From positions 220,728,484-220,792,483 of the forward strand of contig CAXKWD010000001.1 of the NCBI GenBank assembly GCA_964059195.1: a DNA stretch of 64,000 nt, written 5' to 3'. Source of the DNA: Ectobius pallidus (Eukaryota; Arthropoda; Insecta; Blattodea; Ectobiidae). The notes beneath the pieces were generated by a model that saw only the letters and a list, made by a program, of their open reading frames with translations, ran no database searches and was not told where the DNA came from. A program made the position numbers and the translations under genes. Each line of letters begins with the position of its first letter. Within the stretch, counting starts at the first letter, position 1. This document shows, piece after piece, positions 54,835-64,000 of the stretch.

Positions 54835-55254
54835 TAATAATAATAAAATTAGTAATCTTTATTATGCACCTTGCACATGTCATGTAATTGTTAATAAATC
54901 ATCTTATTTGTAAATGATTAAGCATGCTTCATTATCTTCCGAGCTAAATTCGATTAAATACAATAAATTAAAAAAAAACAGTAGTTGCAATTATTGTATT
55001 ATTTCCAATCATAATGATTTTAGCAGCATGTTTACAACAAAATCCACGAGAAAACAAAAAACTGGACACATATCAAAATTTAAAATTCTTCAGTAGATTG
55101 ATTAAAAAAATATAAAACGCTATGTTAAAAATAGTCGTACAAATAGGCGTACGACTCATGATTGCGTCGCACGTCGTACAAATTTATGAAATAGTCGTAT
55201 GTGTACGACTATAGTCGTATGTGTACGACTATAGTCGTACGTATGGCAACCCTG
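54692..55254. mobile_element. hAT-type element, TSD GTGTAGGC, TAGTCGTA subterminal repeats
   Basis: The ends CAGGGTTGCCAG and TGGCAACCCTG are flanked by a perfect GTGTAGGC at 54684-54691 and 55255-55262. Near the right end the palindromic unit TAGTCGTATGTGTACGACTA occurs twice in tandem, with further TAGTCGTA copies near both ends; such arrays often bind transposase. An (AAT)n run is at 54808-54848. No ORF. Confidence 0.92.
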
Positions 55255-55262
55255 GTGTAGGC

Positions 55263-55820
55263 CTACCTTTCCTCAGCATCCACTGCATGTATTTGTTTCA
55301 AATTTTTATTAGCTGTTTGTCCCTTTATTTTAAACAGGGATTTGAAGAAATACTTTTTACAAAGCATATAATGTGCTAAAATTATTTTTTTTAATGTGTC
55401 TCGAGAAAATTATTCATAATTCTTAAACTAATGCATTTTCCAAAAAAATCCCTGCGTCACTTATGCTAATAAGATGCTGTAAAAATGTCAATTTTTAACT
55501 AATGGTAGTTACTCAGAAAAGGTTAGATAGTCAGTTATGCTTTTGGGCTGTTTGCTGTGCCCCTAGATGAAGTCACATGGCCAAGGTACTTGAATCAGAG
55601 TAACATGGTCTTAAACTACTGTCATTATGCTACTGTTTTACAGTATTTTCTTTTCCAGTTAAACTTGAAACATGTAACGTTTTATCCTTTCTGCCGTCAA
55701 AATACAATCCATGTAGTATTGTTGGTCTTCCTGTTTCCTGTAGCCTACCTTCGTCCTATCCTTCTTTTTCTCTCTTATGACTTTGCTGCGATCAATCACG
55801 CTTGAAGAATCTTGGTACGT
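55263..55820. other. Unassigned sequence
   Basis: The ORF 55557-55805 has no recognisable domain or splice context. Confidence 0.35.
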
Positions 55821-55831
55821 AACGAAACCCA

Positions 55832-55891
<60 letters not shown>

Positions 55892-55916
55892 ATCTTGTTC
55901 CGTAATGAAACCCATA

Positions 55917-55953
<37 letters not shown>

Positions 55954-56032
55954 TAATCTTGTTCCGTAATGAAACCCATATATTATTATTATTATTATTA
56001 TTTAATCTTGTTCCGTAATGAAACCCATATGA

Positions 56033-56066
<34 letters not shown>
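55819..56066. repeat. Compound minisatellite: GTTCCGTAATGAAACCCATA units between ATT runs
   Basis: Four units of about 26 bases (TCTTGTTCCGTAATGAAACC..., the first degenerate) alternate with (ATT) runs of different lengths at 55830-56066. The block AATCTTGTTCCGTAATGAAA is repeated without change in the last three units. Confidence 0.9.
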
Positions 56067-56545
56067 ATTGAGTGAGCCCTAGTTTACAATAAGTATGTTA
56101 GGGCTATATTTAGTCAATTGAGGTTTCCTGTGTAGATTTAAAGTTCAGGAAGATACATTCATTCCTGTATCATAAATCATTCTAATATTAACTAAGAAGC
56201 CTACTGTTTAAAATTTGTAAAAATTGTCTGTAGCTTCTCTAAATAAATAATTGAAATTGAAATTATTATTGACACTTAGGTAGGCTCGGCTTACGCCGGT
56301 AACATATTGGACAGACTCGGCCTAAGCAAGGAGTCCCCCTCTTAACTATAAAATTGCCAACATCTACAAATATTTACAATATTATGAATTACAGGACACA
56401 TACAATAAATGTTTACATTTACACAAATTATGTCTTTGTTTCCTCATCTACTTCTTTCGGCCTCTGTCCTTCAATACCACCAGAACTGGGGCTTGGATCT
56501 TCATGTTGTACAGTTTGATGTAGTATGAAAGTTGCTCCTAGAAAC
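56067..56545. other. Unassigned, possible LINE 3' end
   Basis: AAATAAATAATTGAAATTGA at 56239-56262 resembles the 3' end and short tail of a non-LTR element on the + strand. No coding remains recognised. Confidence 0.3.
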
Positions 56546-56948
56546 TTTATTATAGTAATATTTTCACAGCTGTTTGGCTGGTGCTAGGAGTAGATGCGGG
56601 CCATAGCCAAAACATCCTCACTCTTCTACAGATTTGCGCACAATACGTGTAGTGTTCAGAATGACAGCTTTCTGCATCGTTCCAAACAGATTCTGATCCA
56701 ATCCCAAGGCTTTGATGTTCTGTAGCAAGGCTGACGGAATGATACCTGTGGTTCAAATTACTACTGGCAGGATGTGAGCTTCGTTTAGCTTCCATATACG
56801 TTTAATTTCGCACTTTAGTTCCTCATATTTCTGTGTCTTCTCAGTGATTGTGCTGCTTAGTTTGTGGCTGTTAGGTTCAGCTATGTCGATCAGATATGCT
56901 ATCCTTCTTCTTATGTAGCAGTGTTATATCTGGTCTATTGTAGTGTAC
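56546..56948 (-). pseudogene. LINE C-terminal fragment (minus)
   Basis: With frame changes the minus strand reads AYLIDIAEPNSHKLSSTITE, YEELKCEIKRIWKLNEAHIL, then VVI-like and KAVILNTTRIV-like segments, the tail found at 38863-39420. Dead fragment. Confidence 0.6.
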
Positions 56949-56952
56949 AGTT

Positions 56953-57545
56953 TTTTATATTTATTATTATTATTATTTAATCCCCAGGGATGGAAACCCT
57001 ATTTCGCCATAGAGGCACGTTAGGGTTGCAGTTTACAGACTAATCTTAATAATTATATAAATTCAAACATTAAATAAGTAATTAACTATAGTTGATCGTG
57101 AATGCATGCTATAAAACTGATAAATTAGCCTAACTAAAACAGCAGACTTTGAAGAATAAATGGAGACATGAGTGGGACAAAGTTTTCTCACACTGAGAAG
57201 CATGCAATTTAAGATTAAACCTCCTTCTTTCGAATAATGCACAGTCAAATAAGACGTGTTTCACAGTTTCTGGTGACAGCTGACATCTGCAGACGTGGTT
57301 TCTATCTGTTATAACATTGAATCTTGTAAAATAACTACCAAACTTTCCATGGTCTGTTAGAAATTGCGTTAGAATAAAATTTGGTGAGAAATGTTTAGCC
57401 TGTAACCTTTTGTACACAGTGGGGAAAAACAGTTCCTTAGTTAATGCACCATTAGTACTTTGTACCCATATATTGAAGCACAGCACTTGAGATTGCTGCT
57501 GCAGCACTGTCTGAAACACTGTTCCCTTGCCAACGTTGGTAAAGG
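56953..57545 (-). pseudogene. R1/I/Jockey-type LINE C-terminus, Cys-rich knuckle (minus)
   Basis: The minus frame 57519-57130 reads LTQFLTDHGKFGSYFTRF and CRCQLSPETVKHVLFDCALF, the conserved end of ORF2 proteins that follows an RNase H or spacer region in R1/I/Jockey-type LINEs. The tail is an (AAT)n run (minus) at about 56960-56977. 5' truncated. Confidence 0.75.
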
Positions 57546-57639
57546 AACTTGCATTTGTTGCGAACTGGGTGGTGGCTTCGTAGGATAAGTCATTAAAAAA
57601 AAAGTGCGTGGAACGCCATGCGACAGAAGTGAAACTTGT

Positions 57640-57910
57640 TTTTAATTTTTGGATTTTTTCAATTTTGGATTATTGGATATTTTCAACTTTGGATTGTTGG
57701 ATTTTTTTAATACTGGGTTTTAGGACATTTTAGATTTTGGATTTTTTAATTTTTGATCTTTTAATTTTGGAATTTTGAATTTTTTTATTTTGGATTTTTT
57801 AAATTTTAGATCTTTGATTTTTTTATTTTCGATTTTCAATTTTTTAATTTTGGATTTTTTCTTTTTAAATTTTGATTTTTTTAATTTTGAATTTTTTAAA
57901 TTTTGGATAA
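57640..57910. repeat. Degenerate (TTTTGGATTTTTTAA)n simple repeat
   Basis: T-rich tandem sequence with a period near 12-16 bases. ORFs on both strands (Lys-rich on minus, Phe/Leu-rich on plus) follow from composition and are not genes. Confidence 0.9.
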
Positions 57911-57957
57911 GCCTAATCATTGAGTTGATTGTTTTCTGTGCAGTCCGTTCCGTCACA

Positions 57958-58045
57958 CCTCACTAATTTCGTGATGATTTTGAGCATAACACTAATTTCG
58001 TGACGATTTTGAGCATAACACTAATTTCGTGACGATTTTGAGCGT
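57958..58045. repeat. 29-bp tandem repeat, three copies
   Basis: The unit CACTAATTTCGTGACGATTT plus TGAGCATAA is repeated three times with one or two changes. Confidence 0.92.
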
Positions 58046-58775
58046 TACACAAGCTCTCGATTTACCCCTACCGCGGCTAAAGAAGTTTCGCTTCAAAAGT
58101 TCATTATAAAAGTTTAAGTAAAAGCCATGAAAATGTCCATTTCTGATGAACTCTAACTTGATTCTGAAAACACTGGTGCTGTACTTTCAGTTTGTTTTGC
58201 AACTCGGTGAAGGGTTTCAAGGTCAGAGTATACCCTCGGGATGAATGAATACGTAAAATAAAGCTATTTTATTCGTCTTAGTGAAATCAAAACATTTTTG
58301 CAATATTTGAAATTTATTTCCAGGAAAGGAAAAAACTTATAAACATCTAGTGTTAGAAAATAAAGCAAAATTTCCAAAAGTTATACAGGGATTATTAGTG
58401 ATACGGCTTATGTAGACTTCGCGTGGTGGTCAAACAATCATTCAACACTCATATAAGCAACTTCTATTAATAAGGCTGTTACAATAAATCGAATGTAATA
58501 AAAGTTGTAGATATATGCAATGTGAACCAAACTTGACGCCCCACACAGTTCAGTGATATTTTATCCATTATGGAAGCTTGTATTCTTCCCAGTAACCAAA
58601 CAGTCGGCTGTTGGCACAGAGCTATTTTGTAAAGATCACAATTATTGTTTTCATGGTTAAAACTTACCTTATGAAAAAAAAATATATATACTATATAAAA
58701 ACTATATCTCATGAACACACAGCCAAAGCAGTGAGATTAATTACCATAGCAACCGGGGGAAAAAAAAAGAGCACT
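58046..58775. other. Unassigned sequence
   Basis: No gene or repeat boundary recognised. Confidence 0.4.
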
Positions 58776-58779
58776 GAAT

Positions 58780-59216
58780 GGCTTGGACAAAACTCACTAT
58801 GAGGGGCTTTTTGGGCTATGGAACTCGAATCTGAGGTTTTTTTTTCTCCAGGCATCTCACTTTCATTGTCAGAGGTACATCAAAACTCGGATTTTAGTTT
58901 TTAATTATCAATAATTGTTTTAATTGTTTATGCATGAATTGGGTAAGGTTCATGAGTCTGTGGTACGTTTTAGTCGCTTCATTTTGAATCTGTATGCCCA
59001 TATGGAAGCACAAGATTCTTTATATTCGTTTAATTAATTATATTACAGAAAAACAATATACTTAAGAGTAAAATTATGTAATTAATTAAATTTATGTAAA
59101 AACAATGTAAGTATTAATAAGTATAACGTTTTAATTATTTTTCTGTTAAATAAATGATTTAAATAAAACATCTAGCAGTTGAGTAAATAATCGCGGGCGA
59201 ATCTGTGGGCACATGC
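58780..59216 (+). mobile_element. Helitron-like 3' part
   Basis: It contains the body motif AAAACTCACTATGAGGGGCT and TTTGGGCTATGGAACTCGAA, and ends in TCGCGGGCGAATCTGTGGGC plus ACATGCTTG, the 3' terminus of the 11322-12930 family with a damaged hairpin. The 5' end is missing. A GT and then a GAAT run follow. Confidence 0.55.
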
Positions 59217-59240
59217 TTGTGTGTGTGTGTGTATGTATGT

Positions 59241-59803
59241 ATATGAATGAATGAATGAATGAATAAGCCTTATTTGTCCCATGAAGGGCTATGGCCTCCT
59301 AATTAGGGGAGCTCGATTAGGTATCACATATGGAGGGCTAGTCCATATGATCTTCAACCTTCTAAGGTTGACTTGAAGTCTGTCTTGTGATTGTCTTTTC
59401 CACAACACTGATTTTGCGCCGCTGTTTTTATAGCACTGTCTTGTCATTTTCATTTAGTTTTGCCCATTGTGGACCAGTGTACGCCTGCTTCCGCCTTGAA
59501 GTCATCTGCCCACCTGGTACCTGGTCTTCCACGGTGTCTCCTGCCATTATGGGGGTCCCACATTGTTGAAATGTGTGCCCACCTGTTGTTGTTGAGGCGT
59601 GCCACATGTCCTCCCCATTTCCATTTTAGAAGCATGGCTTTTTGTGAGATGTCCTTAGATTTTGTCATTTCTTTTAGTCGTATATTTGAAATTCTCTCCC
59701 TCCAGGTTATCCCTAGAATTTTCCTCTCCATTTTTCTTTGGCAGCTTTGAATCCGTTTTCTCTGTCCTTCCGTCAGGTTCCATGTTTGGCATCCATATAA
59801 CAT
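59241..59803 (-). pseudogene. RTE-like LINE C-terminal fragment, (TTCA)n tail (minus)
   Basis: The minus frame 59803-59450 reads LYGCQTWNLTEGQRKRIQSC, KMERKILGITWRERI and GRRHRGRPGTRWADD, the tail of RTE-type endonuclease-RT. The 3' end runs to the (GAAT)n run at 59243-59263. The upstream catalytic part is missing. Confidence 0.8.
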
Positions 59804-60029
59804 TGTATATATATACTTATACTTATGAAAGATGCAATTGCAAATTTCAAAGATCCTGAAAGTAACTGCATTGAAAATAGTGTGTCATAGGTCCCAGAAA
59901 TTTATGGAAATATATATTTTTAATAAAGCACGTTGTTGTATGCTGGTGTGACAGATTTGTGAACTATTTCTGTCTGAGTTAAGAGGAGATTGAAGTTCGT
60001 AGCATGTAGATGACATTTCACCCTTGGGC

Positions 60030-60540
60030 AAATAAAAAAATCAGTAAAATCTTCGAAGAACATAATATAAAACTAGCTACTAGCTACTAAAACTAAGTAC
60101 AATCTCAAAACATTATTAAGATCGGAAGTAAAAAAACAAAATCCCACCAGAACAAAAATCAGGCATCTATAAGATAAAGGGTAACGATTGTGAAAATGTA
60201 TAGGCTATATAGGCAAAACTAAAAGAAACATCAATACAAGGTGGAAAGAACACTACCGAAATATCAGACAAGGTGAAATTGAGAAGTCCACTGTAGCTTT
60301 GCATGTATGGAATTTTGATAATCACATGGTCAACAAACCGGAGTTATTGAAAATCCTGTATCATCCAACTGAATTAACTGTATGGGAGAAGATTTTCATA
60401 CAGAAACATAGGAATAACCTCCAAAACTTCGACATCCCAGAGGAGAACGAGTTGGGTCTGATTGGAAAATTCGTTAAACCACAGCAGCGTCATCAGGTGG
60501 TACAGGATGGAAGTTTGGCAGTGGGCAGAGTCTGAAGATG
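60030..60540 (+). pseudogene. Penelope-like element fragment with GIY-YIG endonuclease
   Basis: Upstream, with stops, one frame gives KISKIFEEHNIKLAY and NKIPPEQKSGIYKIKGNDCE. The GIY-YIG signature is broken by stops near 60200; the ORF from about 60230 continues INTRWKEHYRNIRQGEIEKS, VALHVWNFDNHMV and LTVWEKIFIQKHRNNLQNFD. Penelope-like elements carry such a C-terminal GIY-YIG nuclease. The RT part is absent. Confidence 0.75.
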
Positions 60541-61012
60541 GAAGGAAAGGTCTCTTGAAAGCCGGCTAAGTAGTAAGTTAGTTAATATAATGAAGTAGTG
60601 AGTGCTCTTGGTGATAATGTGTTTTATGGTTCAACCTATTACTTACTCTGAAGATCTGCTCGATCTCCAATTGGAATAGGAGAAAATGGCTGAATGGTTG
60701 CTGTTGTATAACGCTGGGTGGTCACGCACTAATTCAATCAATTTGTCCAATATGAAGCAATTATAAAACACGAACTCAGGGACACGAGCTAAAGTATGTG
60801 ACACGTTTTCTGTGTCAGATCCACAAGCATGGAGCAGTCCTGCCCTGCTCTGCTTTGTGGTGCTCCCTTCCCAAACATGAATCACAAAAATTAAGCTGCC
60901 CTGCCTATGTCACTTGACGACATGGTAGTGAACGTGTTAACGGGGTAGCACCATATCCAGTGGCGGCTTGTGTCGAACTGCAGCACCCCCTATTTCTACT
61001 TGATATTATCGG
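60541..61012. other. Unassigned sequence
   Basis: Around 60640-60890 the minus strand has a short ORF (GLLHACGSDTENVSHTL) of a style seen in LINE tails; not firm. Confidence 0.3.
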
Positions 61013-61578
61013 CATAATGAATAGAATGAGAAAGTGTGATGACTCCACCGCTAATACAATGGTGGGTATAGGGAGAGCGGCGGTCCACCGAAACACTGGC
61101 AGCACCTTCGTTTGCGTTTCAACTTCTCAATGCTGCATCATGATAGTTTGGCATATTATGATTAAACTCGCAATCTTTAATTAACCCTTGGTCCTATTTC
61201 TGTGAAATTTGTGCAGAAATAATCTGCACAACACAATCCTTCTGATGGTTAAAACAGAGACTTAAAAAATGCGGACATAAGTGTTTTTATTTCATTATAT
61301 AAACATCACCAATTACACAAAATTCATGGAGGGTGAAACGGAATTTGACTATGCGACAAGTTTTTTCATTTTTGTGTCCCGTAAAAACTTCAAGCGAGAA
61401 AGTTTTAGTGAAATATTTCAACTTTATTTTAAATTCAGTACCACCTTTATATCTTGAATGGTTTACGAGTAATTGAGTGGTAATTATTCCGAGCGCTACA
61501 GCTGAATGAATGATGTGGGACGATCGTGAAGTGTTGAGGGTGAAGCAACTTTGACTATGCGAAATTTATTATTTTATT

Positions 61579-63465
61579 ACTTTCTCGCTTATACGTAGTA
61601 TAGAGAAAGTATTGTGATCGTGACAAAAAATCGAAATCGAGTTAACACCGGGAAAGCATGTTTCACGATGCCTAGAAACCGAAAAACGTGTTTTTGGTTT
61701 GACGTCTGTCCGTCTGTCCGTCCGTCTGTCTGTCTGTCTGTCTGTCCGTCTGTCTGTCTGTCCGTCTGTCTGTCTGTCCGTCTGTCTGTGGACAAGCACA
61801 GCGGGTAAACGGTTCATTGTATTTACTTCATTTTTTGAATTAAGGACTTTTTCGAAATTTTGTCGAGCCGCCCAGAAATTTAGTTTTACAACTGAAATAT
61901 TAAGGGGACTTTTCATGAAAACTTTTTTTAAAATTTCGATTTTTGAAAAAATGGCTCTAACGATTTTAATAAAAATTTAAAATTGGAAACTCTTATCTAT
62001 GACTAATAAAATGGCTATATCTGTATTTCTGCAAAAATGACTTAAGGGGTACTTTACTCGTATCCATTTTCAATTTTTCTAGATTATATCCATTACAGTA
62101 GGCGATACACGAAAACCTACCACAGTAAAATTGTAGAGAAAATTAAAATGAACATTTTTTGTTTAACACATTTCTTTATACGTTTAATAGATATGAAGAT
62201 AAAAACGAAATAAGTACGGCTTATATGCGAATTTCAGAACATACATGTAAATTAAAATATGAATGACATTTTGTTGCCCCTAGTAACAAGAAAACTATAG
62301 GCCTAATGTACACTTATTGTTGTGAAATGCAACCAGTTTAGCTCAGTCGCAATGAACACACCAAAACCAATTACAGCGAGGTGATATGGGCTAACAGGGA
62401 AGAGGTCCTGAGTTCAAATCAAACCTTGTGGCCGCCCAAATTGACTTGGGTTTTTCATAGTTTCCTCATTCGCAAAGGCAAACGCCGGGTTTGTAGGACA
62501 TGCTTACTTTCCATAACTCATCGCCGCTACGTCACTGGATATTATAATAGTTTAAACTGAACATCACAACAGAAGACATCACTAAACAATAGAATCAGAT
62601 GACACGAATGAGTTGCTACTATAGACTAATGGTTCACGCAACCATACTAAACACGTGATATAACCTACATGCAGTTGCGTGCAATATAACCAAAGTAGTA
62701 GTAGTAGTAGTTGTGGCGAAATTCAATTATAAGTCGCCCCTTAAGTTCCGCCCATTCGATATTCACATTTGCACGGACTGTGTGATGTATTTTGTTTCTG
62801 AGCGAAGCAGAATGACCAACTGTCCTTATTTATTGCTGCAAGAGCCTTGCACCCACTATCCTTATATATTGTCGCAAGTGCCTTGTATTCACCTCAACAT
62901 ATAGCTAAATAATGCATAACACTAACCACATAGTTAAGTGCGCGAAGCGGAGGCGGGAGCCGTAGCGAAGGGCCCTTGCATTTTCGAATAATGTACGATA
63001 CACTGTTTGTAGGTTTCGAAAATGTGGCATATTATATCTCCCGCGAAGTTTGTCAGCCTGTCATCTCTCGTCTAGTGGTATGACGTCACACCTCCAACGT
63101 CCAATCACGAGTTTCTTCATAATACGAGGAGAGAAGAATTCGCTAGATCGTGGTATAAAAGAAACTGCATCGATGAGGGTGGGTGGGTGGGTGGGGCCGA
63201 TTTATCCCAAGGTGCGACTTATATTTGAATTTTCCCGTAGTAGTAGGCTACTAGTGGTACTAATATTATGCAGTTTTACTGTCATTCATTATTATTATTA
63301 TTATTATTTCACGGTAAAAGCATTTAAACATGAAGATCGACTCTGATGGTTTCCGTTCTAGATACTTCTTAGTTTTATGAAAATGTAATAAATAAAATTT
63401 AATTGTCCCTATAATTTACTTTTTTCTGTGCTAGCCTTTAACACGTAGCCTATATGCGAGAAAGT
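61579..63465. mobile_element. TIR element of about 1.9 kb (ACTTTCTCGC ends), TCTG/TCCG array
   Basis: The left end ACTTTCTCGCTTATACGTAG and the right end (CTATATGCGAGAAAGT) are inverted over about 16 bases. The 20-kb paralogue gives the empty site near 20798. A (TCTG/TCCG)n array at 61706-61790 and short GTA and GGGT runs at 62695-62711 and 63178-63195 lie inside. A tRNA-like stretch near 62338-62430 (AGCTCAGTCGC, GAGTTCAAATC) may be a SINE. No transposase recognised; superfamily unknown. Confidence 0.6.
61706..61790. repeat. TCTG/TCCG tetranucleotide array
   Basis: Tandem TCTG with periodic TCCG. ORFs in all frames here (QTDRQTDR, PSVCLSVC) are repeat shadows. Confidence 0.92.
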
Positions 63466-64000
63466 TTGTGCAACATATTTTTGCACCATTTATTTTTGTG
63501 TCCAGAAAGAGATCAAGCGTGTAAGGTTTAGTGAAATATTTGGATCTTATTATAAATCGAGTTCCACCTATATATATCTATAATGGTTAACGAGTAATAG
63601 TAATTACTCTAAAGCTAAAGCTATCAGAATGGTATTGAGGTATTAGCAGGCATCTTTTCCATAAAATACCAGCAATAACGTAAACATTTTTACATAATTT
63701 ATTCGTGGACTCAATAATAAATACTATATTAACTGACTACTTGTACCTATACTGCAAGATTGACCCGCTGGGGAAAAGGAGTGAATGAAGCTTTTTTCTA
63801 ACTTAGTAAAGCTGCACTACTTTTATTTATGCATTTATTGGATTATTTATCATATTTTCTGTTCACTTATGTTAGTAATTTTTATGTATAATTATCATAG
63901 CAAATGTCTTATTAGTTTAATATCTTGTTCCTTTCTTTAATAATATAATTTAACAACATAAGACGTACATCAGTTACAGCGAACGGCGAATGGTCGAGGG

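Larger units (their letters stand above)
61013..63857 (+). repeat. Dispersed repeat (20.2-kb family), split by a TIR element
   Basis: 61013-61578 and 63496-63857 together match 20238-21130. Identity is high by eye. The break lies at TTTATTATTTTATT, where the 20-kb copy continues without interruption. Confidence 0.8.

Noticed and set aside
57720..57966. Lys-rich and Phe/Leu-rich proteins on the two strands
   Set aside because: Both follow from the degenerate T-rich tandem repeat; no start context or domain.
61569..61916. Proteins with QTDR or PSVCLSVC repeats
   Set aside because: They are shadows of the TCTG/TCCG array and appear in several frames on both strands.
1..64000. Prokaryotic or phage-type system
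   Set aside because: Introns, SINEs, LINEs and hAT elements throughout; no operon-like gene arrangement or ribosome-binding sites.

Overview
The window is nuclear DNA of a eukaryote with spliced genes and a large, transposon-filled genome. SINE, LINE, hAT, Tc1/mariner, piggyBac-like, Helitron-like and Penelope-like families together point to an insect, possibly a cockroach-like or other large-genome species; the species is inference. There are no prokaryotic operons, no rRNA, no CRISPR array and no convincing intact tRNA gene.

One host gene stands out, on the + strand from about 28.9 to 53.3 kb. I assembled it from splice signals and reading-frame continuity: exons at 28925-29126, 31717-31875, 36558-36731, 37923-38030, 39458-39622, 43077-43232 and 46118-46265, then a long terminal exon at 51161-52967, followed by a second coding-like ORF at 52988-53260. 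It would encode one C2H2-like finger, acidic Ser/Thr-rich segments, a basic segment, a coiled coil, six tandem 59-62-residue repeats and a basic C-terminal domain. I do not recognise the family. Exons 3-6 share intron sequence at their edges and are phase 0 at both ends, which suggests exon duplication. Exons 1-7 join in frame; the join from exon 7 to the long exon does not, so at least one exon between them is missing from my model. The 5' end of the gene is also not found.

Layout. 0-7 kb: a Helitron-like element, then a non-autonomous retroposon split by a CR1/L2-type LINE (itself split by a TA-flanked MITE) and by a second Helitron-like element. 7-21 kb: hAT elements with 8-bp target duplications (one nested in another), SINEs, a composite Helitron array, a mariner relic and two-ended repeats. 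21-26 kb: a LINE C-terminal relic and a nearly complete minus-strand CR1/L2-type LINE with SGNH-hydrolase ORF1 and reverse-transcriptase ORF2. 26-29 kb: a SINE split by a TTAA-flanked piggyBac-like element that carries a second SINE. 29-51 kb: introns of the host gene, filled with hAT, Tc1-like, LINE, SINE and MITE insertions, including an RT relic broken inside its catalytic box. 53-64 kb: hAT elements, LINE tails, simple repeats, a Penelope-like GIY-YIG relic, and a dispersed repeat split by a 1.9-kb terminal-inverted-repeat element.

Most transposon calls rest on target-site duplications and inverted ends read directly in the sequence. Several insertions are supported by uninterrupted paralogous copies inside the same window. 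The transposon genes are decayed or truncated; no fully intact autonomous element was seen.
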